This document shows positions 34,786-41,997 of a stretch of DNA of 41,997 bases, one piece after another. Position numbers and translations under genes: made by a program. The DNA is taken from NCBI GenBank assembly GCA_903910645.1, contig CAIWAD010000082.1, positions 1 to 41,997 of the forward strand, written 5' to 3'. Numbering within the stretch: the first letter of the stretch is position 1; every line of letters starts with the position of its first letter. This DNA is from an uncultured bacterium. Its GTDB lineage: Bacteria > CAIWAD01. Under the pieces are notes generated by a model. It made no database searches, had not been told where the DNA came from, and saw nothing but the letters and a program-made list of their open reading frames with translations.

Positions 34786-36813
34786 ATGAAGCACTACCAA
34801 TTGAGTCTGTGGAACTGGGTGCCCTTCACGCATAAAGGGCGGTTTCACCAGCGCTCTTGCTCCTCGTTTACACTTACGCTGATTGCCGCCCTGTTCACTG
34901 CCGCACTGGCTCAGGCCTTGCCCGTGAAGGATCCCGCTTTGCTGGGTTTTGCGGAGCAAATAGATCGTCAGGCTCACAATCCCTTCACCCTGGAACAGTT
35001 GAGCGCCTGCGTGGTGGAGGAAAAGGGAGCCCTGGTACTGGATCTTTACCGCGTGGGACAGACCGTGGATGGCCGCACGCTGGAGGCAAGCCGGTTGGTG
35101 GGCGAGGTCTGTGCGGGGCCTTGGCCCTTCATGGCGGCGGAAACGGGTTACGCCTACCGCCGCTTCCGCCTGGACAAGCGCCTGGAGGCGGGACAGGTGG
35201 AGCTGCCGCTGAAGGGCTTGTTCAACCTCAACATCAACAGCGAGGCTTGGACGGACACGGCCTCCGTGCTGGTGCGCCTGGACCTTCGCCTGGCGAGGAA
35301 AGGGGCCGACGAGGACCTGATGTGCGCCGACCTTCCGCTACGCTTCCACCGTGATGCGAAGGGCCTGCACCGGTTGCCGGCCCTGTTGGAGGGCCCGCTC
35401 CTGTGCAAAGTGGACAGTCGACGGCCCGGCGACCTGACCGTGGCCCTGAAGACAGACCTGCCCGCCGCCGTGGCCGTGGAAGTGGAAGGGGTGGGGACCA
35501 CGCCAAGCAAGGCCGACGGACCTTCCCATGAAGTGGCCCTGACAGGTCTGCCCACGGATTGTCCCTTGCGCTACCGCGTGCTGCTGGATGGCTGCGCCGC
35601 CACGGAATGGCTGGACTTCCGCCTGCCCGGCGCGAAAGGAAAGGCTGTGCGCCTGGCCTACTTCGGGGACAGCCGCGAAGCGGATGGTGGCGGGGACCGC
35701 GCCCACATGGGCATCAATCTGCACGCCCTGGAGTTGCTGCTGGGCCAGGCCCATGTCCAGGGTGCGGAGGCCCTGCTCTTTGGCGGAGACCTTATCAGCG
35801 GCTACACCATCTGGCCGGAGGATTTCCGCAGCCAGCTGCAGGCATGGAAGCAGGCCGCACTGGGTTTCTGGCGGGAACGCCCGGTCTTTACGGGAATTGG
35901 CAACCACGAGACCCTCTTGCGCATTTACAAAGGGAAGGAAGTGGACTGGCTGGGCATGGATCGCTGGCCCTACGCAACCCAGAGCGCCGAGGCTTTGTTC
36001 GCGCGAGAGATGTGCAACCCGGAGAATGGCCCGGAGCAGCCCGACACGGAGCTTCCCGGTTACGCCGAGACGGTGTTCAGCACGCGCCTGGGCTGCGTGA
36101 CAGCCATTTTCTTCAACAACACCTGGTGGTACAACGAGCATGAGGAACTGACGGGCGGTTGCCCCCAGGGCCACATCCTGGAGGACCAGTTGCAGTGGCT
36201 GGAAGAGGAGATTCGCGCCGCGGACGCCGATCCGGCCTGTCGCCACATCCTCTTCATCGCCCACGAGCCGCCTTTTCCAATGGGCGGCCATGTGAAGGAC
36301 AGCATGTGGCATGGTGGCGACAACGGGGTGCGGCCCTGGCGCCTGGCTGAGGACGGCCAGTTGGTGGCCCTGGCGCCGGGCATTGTGGAGCAGCGCAACC
36401 GGCTGGTGCGCCTCTTCGCCAACAGCCCCAAGAGCGCTGCGGTACTGGCTGGCCACGAACACGCCTACGCCCGACTCCTGCTGACTCCGGAGACACCTGC
36501 TGGTGATCCCGCCCGGGACGATGCCGACGGTGATGGCCGACTGTGCGAGACAGGGGAATCCTGCAGCCCAGTGCCTGGCTTGAAGCGCCCGCTTTGGTTT
36601 CTCATCGGTGGCGGCGCTTCGCCCTACTACGCCAAGGAGCCCACACCCTGGGCCAGCTGGTGGGAAGCCCGCCCGGACGCCGCGCGTGGCAGCTTCTACA
36701 CATCCCAGGAAGCTCTGCTGCTCTTCGATGCGGATGAACGGGGCATGAGCCTGCGCGTGCTGAATCCCTTTGGTGAGGAAGTGGATCGCGTGGAGAACCT
36801 TAGAACTCCTTGA
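34786..36813 (+). CDS. Secreted calcineurin-like metallophosphoesterase
   Basis: A 675-residue protein. A hydrophobic segment near residues 27-45 (FTLTLIAALFTAALAQA) suggests a signal peptide after an unusually long N-region, so export is likely. Residues 55-285 are a beta-rich N-terminal part. The phosphoesterase domain follows with all metal-binding motifs: YFGDSRE (D295), GGDLI (D335), GNHE (N373, H374), AHEPP (H493) and GHEHAY (H557, H559). Between GHEH and the C-terminus lies DADGDGRLCETGE, which resembles a calcium-binding EF-hand loop. Such enzymes hydrolyse phosphomonoesters or diesters; the substrate is unknown. The ATG at 34786 follows GAGGACG. It begins after the hairpin-rich intergenic region. 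Confidence 0.85.
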   Translation: MKHYQLSLWNWVPFTHKGRFHQRSCSSFTLTLIAALFTAALAQALPVKDPALLGFAEQIDRQAHNPFTLEQLSACVVEEKGALVLDLYRVGQTVDGRTLEASRLVGEVCAGPWPFMAAETGYAYRRFRLDKRLEAGQVELPLKGLFNLNINSEAWTDTASVLVRLDLRLARKGADEDLMCADLPLRFHRDAKGLHRLPALLEGPLLCKVDSRRPGDLTVALKTDLPAAVAVEVEGVGTTPSKADGPSHEVALTGLPTDCPLRYRVLLDGCAATEWLDFRLPGAKGKAVRLAYFGDSREADGGGDRAHMGINLHALELLLGQAHVQGAEALLFGGDLISGYTIWPEDFRSQLQAWKQAALGFWRERPVFTGIGNHETLLRIYKGKEVDWLGMDRWPYATQSAEALFAREMCNPENGPEQPDTELPGYAETVFSTRLGCVTAIFFNNTWWYNEHEELTGGCPQGHILEDQLQWLEEEIRAADADPACRHILFIAHEPPFPMGGHVKDSMWHGGDNGVRPWRLAEDGQLVALAPGIVEQRNRLVRLFANSPKSAAVLAGHEHAYARLLLTPETPAGDPARDDADGDGRLCETGESCSPVPGLKRPLWFLIGGGASPYYAKEPTPWASWWEARPDAARGSFYTSQEALLLFDADERGMSLRVLNPFGEEVDRVENLRTP

Positions 36814-36889
36814 CGACTTTCAGACCTCGCTTTCTTGGATTGTTCCGAATGATTCAGGTGTTAGATTGGACCCGCAACAAGGAGGCGGA

Positions 36890-37489
36890 ATGGATCGACG
36901 GATGAAGCTGTTGCTGATGGGAATTGCCCTTGTTGGCATCATGTCTTGCTCTTCCAAGCCGGACGATGATGCGGAACCGGTTAACATGACCTTCGCCGTG
37001 GTGGACGCCCTTTTGGGACCTCCGGCCGCGCTGGAGCAGCCCCAGATGAGCATCCGCGCACCCAAGGGCTGGAAGGCCCTGGATTCCGCCAAAGTGGCCG
37101 CTTTGGAAGCTCCCAGGGGGCATACCTTTCAACTGAAACCACGCATGATATTCATGGATGACAGCACGGGCAGCGTGCTGGTGGTCAGCTCCTGGACCAC
37201 GGATTCCACCTGGACCTGGGCCCAGCTTGAAGCCCGCCAAAGGGGTGAAGTTGACCAAGCTGTCCGTGGTCGCCAGGCACGGCACGACTCCTTCATCCTG
37301 GCCGGTCAGAACTGCCTGCAATCCTTTGTGCAGGACTCCCTACGAGTGAACTTCAAATTATTGCTGGCCAAAGGCATCCAGTTGGACTATGTGGTATCGG
37401 GCGCCGTTTACGCTACTCAAGTGGAGCAGATCGAATCCTCGCTCGGCTCCCTGACTTTTCCAGATGGTTCCACACAAACACAGGAGTGA
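36890..37489 (+). CDS. Small lipoprotein of unknown function
   Basis: A 199-residue predicted lipoprotein: basic start (MDRRMK), hydrophobic core and lipobox IMSC with Cys20, followed by an acidic linker. The rest resembles small outer-membrane-anchored proteins of no known role (for example MSIRAPKGWKALDSAKV and a Trp/Thr-rich STWTWAQLEARQRGE). The ATG follows AAGGAGG at ideal spacing. A weak promoter-like pair (TTGTTC, 16 nt, TAGATT) lies in the 76-bp gap after the phosphoesterase gene. The next lipoprotein starts 4 bp after its stop, so they form one unit. Confidence 0.75.
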   Translation: MDRRMKLLLMGIALVGIMSCSSKPDDDAEPVNMTFAVVDALLGPPAALEQPQMSIRAPKGWKALDSAKVAALEAPRGHTFQLKPRMIFMDDSTGSVLVVSSWTTDSTWTWAQLEARQRGEVDQAVRGRQARHDSFILAGQNCLQSFVQDSLRVNFKLLLAKGIQLDYVVSGAVYATQVEQIESSLGSLTFPDGSTQTQE

Positions 37490-37493
37490 CCCC

Positions 37494-37784
37494 ATGAAGT
37501 TGACCAAGCTTGCCGCCCCCCTGCTGGCCCTGGGCCTGCTCATTGGCTGCACGGCGAATGTCCATGTGATTGGTGATGGCCCCAAGGGCGGCGCCACTGT
37601 GAAGCAGAAGCAGTGGTATGCCCTGTTTGGTCTGGTGCCCCTGAACAATGTGGATTCCAAGGCCATGGCGGCGGGTGCCACTGATTACCAGATCAAGACT
37701 GTTTACAACCCGGACGATGTGCTCATTTCCATTTTCACAAACTATGTGACGGTATCCTGTCGCACGGTGGAAGTGACGAAGTAA
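37494..37784 (+). CDS. Small Bor-like lipoprotein
   Basis: A 96-residue predicted lipoprotein with signal peptide KLTKLAAPLLALGLLIGC and a good lipobox (LIGC, Cys19). The mature part (KQKQWYALFGLVPLNNVDSKAMA, IKTVYNPDDVLISIFTNYVTV) loosely resembles phage lambda Bor-type lipoproteins in length and pattern, though the match is weak. The ATG follows AGGAG, which overlaps the stop of the previous lipoprotein gene. A strong terminator follows. Confidence 0.65.
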   Translation: MKLTKLAAPLLALGLLIGCTANVHVIGDGPKGGATVKQKQWYALFGLVPLNNVDSKAMAAGATDYQIKTVYNPDDVLISIFTNYVTVSCRTVEVTK

Positions 37785-37803
37785 GTCGCCCCACTCCTCA
37801 TGC

Positions 37804-37836
37804 AAAGGCCCCGGATCCCCGGGGCCTTTTTCTTTT
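37804..37836 (+). terminator. Strong intrinsic terminator
   Basis: AAGGCCCCGG (37805-37814) and CCGGGGCCTT (37819-37828) form a 10-bp stem with an ATCC loop, followed by TTTCTTTT. It lies 20 nt after the Bor-like gene and separates it from the convergent lipoprotein gene. Confidence 0.9.
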
Positions 37837-37850
37837 CAATCCTGCTGCCA

Positions 37851-38327
37851 TCAGTGGGTGACGGGCCTCAGTTCGAAGCGCAGATAGGATTCCTTCCCAA
37901 AGGGCACCATGCGCTCCTTGGTGGCAAAGGGCCACTGGCCCAGGCGCGGAGTGGGCGGCAGCTCCCAGCGGCCCGTATGCGCCACAATGGCCTGCTCCTC
38001 CACCACCACCTGGCAGGTGCGGCGGGGATCGTAATGGAGCAGCCATGTGATGGGCTTCTCAAGCAGGCGCTGGCCCCGTCGTCCGCCCAGGCGTGTGCCG
38101 GTGGAGGCCTTCACCACCTGCCCATCCTGAAGCAGGCTCACCTCGAATTCCAGGGGATCGCCCATCAGGCCCAGGTGGAAATCCGCCGCGCCCACCTGCA
38201 CCTCCACCAGGCTCACCATCCAGTCGCCGGATTTGCGGGGCTGCAAGCGCCCGGCGGAGCAACCACCCAACACCAGGACCGCCACCATCATGCCCACCAG
38301 GACACGGCCGGATTTGACCAGGTTCAT
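37851..38327 (-). CDS. Small lipoprotein of unknown function
   Basis: A 158-residue predicted lipoprotein with a signal peptide (SGRVLVGMMVAVLVLGGC) and good lipobox LGGC, Cys23. The mature part is beta-rich with no enzyme motif. The ATG overlaps the rmuC stop as ATGA and is preceded by GGGGAGGAG. It is the last gene of the compact minus-strand unit that starts upstream of arsC. I do not recognise the family. Confidence 0.7.
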   Translation of the reverse strand: MNLVKSGRVLVGMMVAVLVLGGCSAGRLQPRKSGDWMVSLVEVQVGAADFHLGLMGDPLEFEVSLLQDGQVVKASTGTRLGGRRGQRLLEKPITWLLHYDPRRTCQVVVEEQAIVAHTGRWELPPTPRLGQWPFATKERMVPFGKESYLRFELRPVTH

Positions 38328-39745
38328 GTCTCCTCCCCTTCCAGAAGCTCCCGGGATTCCAGTGAAGCCACCTCCGCCTCCGGCAGCGCTTCCACCTTGC
38401 GCAGCTTGTCGCCCATGATGCGCGTGTCGTTGCGCACTTTCGCCAGCTCCCTGCCCGCGTCCTCGATCTTTTTCTCCGCCTTTTCCAGCAGGCCGCCAAA
38501 GGATTCGAACTTCCGCTTCACATCGGAAAGCAGTTTCCACACCTCGCTGGAGCGCTTTTGGATGGCCAGGGTGCGGAAGCCCATCTGCAGGCTGTTGAGC
38601 AAGGCGGCCAGCGTGGTGGGCCCCGCCACCATCACTTTGAACTCGCGCTGCAGCTGCTCGGCCAGACCCGGACGGCGCAGCGCTTCCGCGTAGAGGCCTT
38701 CCGTGGGCAGGAAGAGGATGGCGAAGTCCGTGGTGGCGGGCGGGTGGATGTACTTGTCGCGGATGTCCCGGGCGTCGGATTTGAGCTTCGCCTCCAACTG
38801 GCGTGCCGCCACCTCCACCGCCGCCGAGTCCCCGCGCTCGCTGGCGTCCACCAGGCGCTCGTAGTCCTCCTTGGGAAACTTGGCGTCCAGGGGCAGAAAA
38901 ACCGGCCCATCCTCATCGTCGCGGCCAGGCAGGCGCACCGCAAACTCCACCACTTCGGCGGAGCGTGGCCGGGGCCGGTACTGGCGCACGAACTGCTCCG
39001 GAGCCAGCATCTGCTCCAGCAGTGCGCCCAGCTGCACCTCGCCCCAGGTGCCGCGCGTCTTCACATTGATCAACACCTTTTTCAAGTCGCCCACGCCGGC
39101 GGCCAGTCCCTGCATTTCCCCCAGGCCCGCATGCACGGCGGAGAGCTGCTCGCTCACCTGGCGGAAAGACTCGCCCAGCCGCTTCTCCAGCGTGTCGTGG
39201 AGTTTCTCGTCCACGGTGCGGCGCATCTCGTCCAGCTTCTGCTCGTTCTGTCCGCGCAGTTTCTCCAGCTGCTCCGCCACCCCCTGGCGCAGCAATTCCA
39301 CCTGCTTCCCAAGCTCCACGCGCAAAGCATCCAGGCGCTCACTCTGGCTGCGCGCCAATTCACCAATGCGCTCCCCCTGCTCCGTACGCTGCTTGGCGGA
39401 TTCGCTGCCCAGACGCTCGCGCAAATCCTCCAGCTGGGTGGCGAAGTGGGCCAATTGCTGCTGCTGGGATTGTCCCAGCGCGGTCACAGGATCCCGCAGC
39501 GTGGCACCCAACTGCTGCACCAGCTGACCCAGTTCGCCACGCAAGGCCGTGGCCGCTTCCTGCTGTTCCCGACGCTGGGCGGACAGCTCGTCACGCAAGC
39601 GCTGCTCCAGGCGTGCGGCTTCCTCCCGCTGGCGTCCCAGCTCAGCCAGCACGGGGGCCAGATCCGGTGCGGGCGCCTTGCGCGCCACCAGAACTCCCAG
39701 GAGCGCCAGTGCCACCACCACGCCGGCCAGAGTCAACAGGGTCAT
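38324..39745 (-). CDS. rmuC: RmuC-family DNA recombination protein
   Basis: A 473-residue protein of the RmuC family, linked to limiting recombination at inverted repeats. The N-terminus is one membrane helix (LLTLAGVVVALALLGVLVA). A long coiled coil follows (about 30-225). The conserved RmuC core covers about 235-420: KVLINVKTRGTWGEVQLGALLEQML, LPLDAKFPKEDYERLVDA, DIRDKYI, DFAILFLPTEGLYAEAL, GPTTLAALLNSLQMGF. The core resembles restriction-endonuclease-like folds; biochemical activity is not well established. The ATG at 39745 follows GAAGG, 4 bp after the cyclic-nucleotide-binding gene, and its stop overlaps the next gene. Confidence 0.93.
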   Translation of the reverse strand: MTLLTLAGVVVALALLGVLVARKAPAPDLAPVLAELGRQREEAARLEQRLRDELSAQRREQQEAATALRGELGQLVQQLGATLRDPVTALGQSQQQQLAHFATQLEDLRERLGSESAKQRTEQGERIGELARSQSERLDALRVELGKQVELLRQGVAEQLEKLRGQNEQKLDEMRRTVDEKLHDTLEKRLGESFRQVSEQLSAVHAGLGEMQGLAAGVGDLKKVLINVKTRGTWGEVQLGALLEQMLAPEQFVRQYRPRPRSAEVVEFAVRLPGRDDEDGPVFLPLDAKFPKEDYERLVDASERGDSAAVEVAARQLEAKLKSDARDIRDKYIHPPATTDFAILFLPTEGLYAEALRRPGLAEQLQREFKVMVAGPTTLAALLNSLQMGFRTLAIQKRSSEVWKLLSDVKRKFESFGGLLEKAEKKIEDAGRELAKVRNDTRIMGDKLRKVEALPEAEVASLESRELLEGEET

Positions 39746-39749
39746 GCCT

Positions 39750-40265
39750 TCACCTTCCCAGAATGGTCTTGGACTCCACTTCCAGCACCAGGGCCTCGAA
39801 AAGTCGGAGCACATCCTTGTTCGTCTTCTCCAGGTGGGAGGCCAACAGGCGCGCGATCTGCTGCAGAAGCTTCCAGCCAATGGCCGGATGGCGGTTGCCC
39901 AGGTCGGCGAAGGCGTCCCGGCGCAGGATCCAGCAAGTGCAGGCCGTGCGCGCCGCCACAGTGGCGATGCGCTCTCCACCGCCCACCAGGGCCACCTCGC
40001 CGAAAAGCGGATGCATGGCCGCACCCAGGATGGCCCTGGTGTAGGGTTCCTGATCCATGGTGTAGTCGAAGACCTCCACCTCACCCTCCACCAGCAGGAA
40101 GGCGCAATCGCCATGCTCGCCCTTGCGGATGATCTCTGCGCCCTGCCGGTAGACGCGCTCCTCCAGGATCTCCGCCACCAGGCTGAGGGCCTCGGGATCG
40201 TCCTCCAGGGGCGCCATCAGCGGAAAGGCGCGCAAGTGGTCCAACAAGTCCAGGCGGGCTTTCAC
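39750..40265 (-). CDS. Stand-alone cyclic-nucleotide-binding domain protein
   Basis: A 171-residue soluble protein that is almost entirely a CNB domain (about 25-140): YRQGAEIIRKGEHGDCAFLLVEGEVEVFDY, then PLFGEVALVGGGERIATVAARTACTCWILRRDAF. The phosphate-binding-cassette region reads FGEVALVGGGERIATV, where cAMP binders usually have FGELALL....RAATV. Binding of cAMP or cGMP is therefore plausible but unproven. There is no DNA-binding or enzyme domain. The GTG start overlaps the channel stop by 4 bases (GTGA), strongly suggesting coupled translation with the potassium channel. Confidence 0.85.
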   Translation of the reverse strand: MKARLDLLDHLRAFPLMAPLEDDPEALSLVAEILEERVYRQGAEIIRKGEHGDCAFLLVEGEVEVFDYTMDQEPYTRAILGAAMHPLFGEVALVGGGERIATVAARTACTCWILRRDAFADLGNRHPAIGWKLLQQIARLLASHLEKTNKDVLRLFEALVLEVESKTILGR

Positions 40266-41383
40266 GAGCGGCCTCCCTCGCGCTTGCGCCGCACCACCAC
40301 AGCACGGCTGCGCGGCCTCAAAAGATGATCCGGCGGCGGGCACAGCACCGGGTGGTGGGGCTGCACCAGCTTGGCCTCGCGCAGGCGGCTCACCAAGTGG
40401 CTCACATCCGGAGTCTTCTGGGCCTCGCGCAGCGCCTCGCGCTTCACCTGCAAGGGGCTTCCCACATTCTCCACCAGACCCACCAGCATGGCGCCCTCCT
40501 CGTCCAGATAGCGGCGGGCCAGCTCCGCGAAGGGACGACCCACCAGTTCGGGGGGAATCTCCTCGAAACTGAAGACCGCGCCCTTGTCCAGCCGCAGCAG
40601 GTCGTCGAAGACATTGCCCATGCCCGGCGCCACCAGCATCTGGGCGGCCATGGCGCGACGGAAGGCGGAGGGGTCGATGAGTTCGTCCGCGCCCGCGTCG
40701 CGCAGGTAGCCCACAAAGCGCTGCTCGCGCACTTCCGCGCACAAGTGGGCTTCCTTGTTCAGCTGGCGGAAGGCCATCACCGCCAGCAGGGTGCGGGAAT
40801 CCGGCGCGGGATCGTGGTCGTCCGCCAGGATAAGCGCCATGGCGGCGCGGGCCGCGCCAGCGCGCTCCAGATCCGCCGCCTGGGTGATGTCCCCGTTCAC
40901 CAGGTGCAGACCTTCCAGGTGGGGGCGGCTGCGCAGGGCGCTCATGCGATCCATATCCATGTTGCTGATGAGCACGATGCGATCAGCGCGGCCATGGGGG
41001 CCATGCTCCACCAGGGAGCCCAGCATGCTGTCCAGATCCTCGCTCCAGCCGCAGACCAGGGTGTGGGCGCCCAGATGATCCATGCGCACGAATCCTCTCA
41101 ATTGTTCCAGACGCTGCTGCAGGATGGCGCTGCCCGCGCGGGCCGCCACGGTGGCCACCACGGTCACTCCCGCCAGCACCACCAGAATCACCAGCAGTCG
41201 GCCCAGCTGGGTTTTGGGCGTGATGTCACCATAGCCCACTGTGGCGGTGGTGGTCACCAGCCAATAGAGCACATCCACCGGCGTGCGCACTTGCTCCTGG
41301 TCGTGCTCCAGCCACCAGAAGAGCAGACCGGCCACCACGAAAAACACCGCCAGGCCCCAGGCCAGGCGGCGCTGCTGACGCAT
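40262..41383 (-). CDS. Two-helix potassium channel with RCK/TrkA-N domain
   Basis: A 373-residue channel protein. The first helix is at about 9-25, the selectivity filter TVGYGD at 48-53, and the second helix at about 59-80, the classic 2TM pore. The cytosolic part starts LGAHTLVCGWSEDLDSML, an RCK (TrkA-N) Rossmann fold, with LISNMDMDRM and GDITQAADLERAGA; an RCK-C-like segment lies near 265-310. Four subunits would form the pore. The ATG at 41383 follows GGAG; earlier ATGs lack one. It lacks the C-terminal nucleotide-binding domain often fused to such channels, but the next gene supplies one. It follows arsC by 51 bp. Confidence 0.9.
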   Translation of the reverse strand: MRQQRRLAWGLAVFFVVAGLLFWWLEHDQEQVRTPVDVLYWLVTTTATVGYGDITPKTQLGRLLVILVVLAGVTVVATVAARAGSAILQQRLEQLRGFVRMDHLGAHTLVCGWSEDLDSMLGSLVEHGPHGRADRIVLISNMDMDRMSALRSRPHLEGLHLVNGDITQAADLERAGAARAAMALILADDHDPAPDSRTLLAVMAFRQLNKEAHLCAEVREQRFVGYLRDAGADELIDPSAFRRAMAAQMLVAPGMGNVFDDLLRLDKGAVFSFEEIPPELVGRPFAELARRYLDEEGAMLVGLVENVGSPLQVKREALREAQKTPDVSHLVSRLREAKLVQPHHPVLCPPPDHLLRPRSRAVVVRRKREGGRS

Positions 41384-41434
41384 TGCGTCTCCGGTGGTCA
41401 TGGCCGGCACCATGCATGGCCCGCGGAAGTGTTT

Positions 41435-41794
41435 CTACGCACGGTCCAGCAGCTCCAGCACGGCCTCCGGCGGACGCCCCAGGCGGGCCTTGCCGCCACA
41501 CACAAGAATGGGCCGTTCCAGCAGGGCGGGATGGGCGGCCATGAGTTCCAGCCATTCTCCACGACTGCGCACGCTGTGGCGATCCAGGCCCAGCTCCTTC
41601 AGCAGGGGTTCCTTCACCCGCATGAATTGCAGGGGCTCCAGCTCCAGCGCCTGGGCCAGGCGCTCCAGCTCCTCCACCGTGGGTGGATGCTCCAGGTAAA
41701 GGACGATTTCCGGCTCCACGCCACGGGCCTGCAGCAGGGCCAGCGTCTCACGGCTTTTGGAGCAGCGCGGGTTGTGGTAAAGACGACAGGTCAT
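41435..41794 (-). CDS. arsC: ArsC/Spx-family reductase-like protein
   Basis: A 119-residue thioredoxin-fold protein of the ArsC family: LYHNPRCSKSRETLALL at 5-21 with the reactive Cys11, YLEHPPTVEEL, KEPLLKELGLD, and the RPILVCGGKARLGRPPEAV segment with the conserved arginines. Glutaredoxin-linked arsenate reductases share this pattern, as do YffB-type proteins of unknown role; without an ars operon nearby the arsenate function is uncertain. The ATG at 41794 follows AGGAGGG. It lies between the partial phosphatase gene and the channel gene on the same strand. Confidence 0.85.
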   Translation of the reverse strand: MTCRLYHNPRCSKSRETLALLQARGVEPEIVLYLEHPPTVEELERLAQALELEPLQFMRVKEPLLKELGLDRHSVRSRGEWLELMAAHPALLERPILVCGGKARLGRPPEAVLELLDRA

Positions 41795-41820
41795 GAACCC
41801 TCCTGCAGGAAAAGTACCAA

Positions 41821-41997
41821 TCAGCATGGCCCCAAAGGCTTGTCCAGCCAATCCAGCACCCGTTCTTCCTGGGCCATGGTCTCCACGCTGCCAGGACGCC
41901 GTTTGCGCAACCAGGCCAGCGCCGCAAGGCCGTCCAGGCCCAGTTCCCTGCCCGCAAGGCAGGCCAGGAAAGTGCCGGTGCGGCCCATGCCCGCGGC
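41821..41997 (-). CDS. Tyrosine / dual-specificity phosphatase, C-terminal part only
   Basis: Only the last 58 codons and the stop lie in the window. They begin with AAGMGRTGTFLAC, the P-loop of cysteine-based protein tyrosine phosphatases (HCxxGxGRTG); the catalytic Cys itself lies just beyond the edge. RKRRPGSVETMAQEERVLDWL follows, as in small dual-specificity phosphatases. The stop is 26 bp before the arsC ATG, so the genes are likely co-transcribed. The rest is outside the window. Confidence 0.8.
   Translation of the reverse strand, partial: AAGMGRTGTFLACLAGRELGLDGLAALAWLRKRRPGSVETMAQEERVLDWLDKPLGPC

Overview
The window is about 42 kb of G+C-rich bacterial chromosome, with genes on both strands. 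The secreted protein at 24684-27929 ends in a sorting domain of the type-A type IX secretion kind (motif HPNPFNPTT). Together with many lipoproteins and very large PAS/GAF sensor proteins, this suggests a Gram-negative member of the FCB superphylum, probably one of its poorly cultured candidate phyla. That placement is inference; no rRNA or other phylogenetic marker is present.

Layout. (1) 1-6 kb: a riboflavin operon on the minus strand, FMN riboswitch - ribD - ribE - ribBA - ribH. An AT-rich Sel1-repeat gene lies in the opposite orientation between ribBA and ribH. (2) 6-16.7 kb: two giant signalling genes 2 nt apart. One is a PAS/GAF array protein without an output domain. The other is a 2366-residue AAA-ATPase/GAF/PAS hybrid histidine kinase. 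(3) 16.9-22 kb: DUF2797 protein and patatin-like phospholipase (overlapping), convergent RarD transporter, then slyX-recQ and a cytidylate-kinase-like protein. (4) 22-29 kb, minus strand: a lipoprotein, a 7TM-PAS sensor ending in a four-cysteine module, a large secreted phospholipase D-like protein and adenosine deaminase. (5) 29-34 kb: a protein resembling the XPB N-terminal/helicase-associated region but without a helicase motor, a divergent lipoprotein, and an NtrC-type sigma-54 activator. (6) 33.9-34.8 kb: about 0.9 kb without a convincing gene but with a run of inverted repeats, including two related hairpin elements. (7) 34.8-37.8 kb: a secreted metallophosphoesterase and two small lipoproteins. 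(8) 37.85-42 kb, minus strand: a compact run of tyrosine phosphatase (partial), arsC, potassium channel with RCK domain, separate cyclic-nucleotide-binding protein, rmuC and a lipoprotein, several with 4-base overlaps.

How it works together. The rib genes make riboflavin from GTP and ribulose 5-phosphate under FMN feedback. The channel and the cyclic-nucleotide-binding protein look like a two-gene version of a gated potassium channel. The two giant sensor genes look like one signalling unit.

No single obviously new defence or mobile system was found. The best leads are the hairpin-rich gene-free stretch at 34.17-34.63 kb, the split channel/CNBD pair, the motor-less XPB-like protein behind a structured leader, the kinase-less sensor proteins, and the AT-rich insertion in the rib operon.
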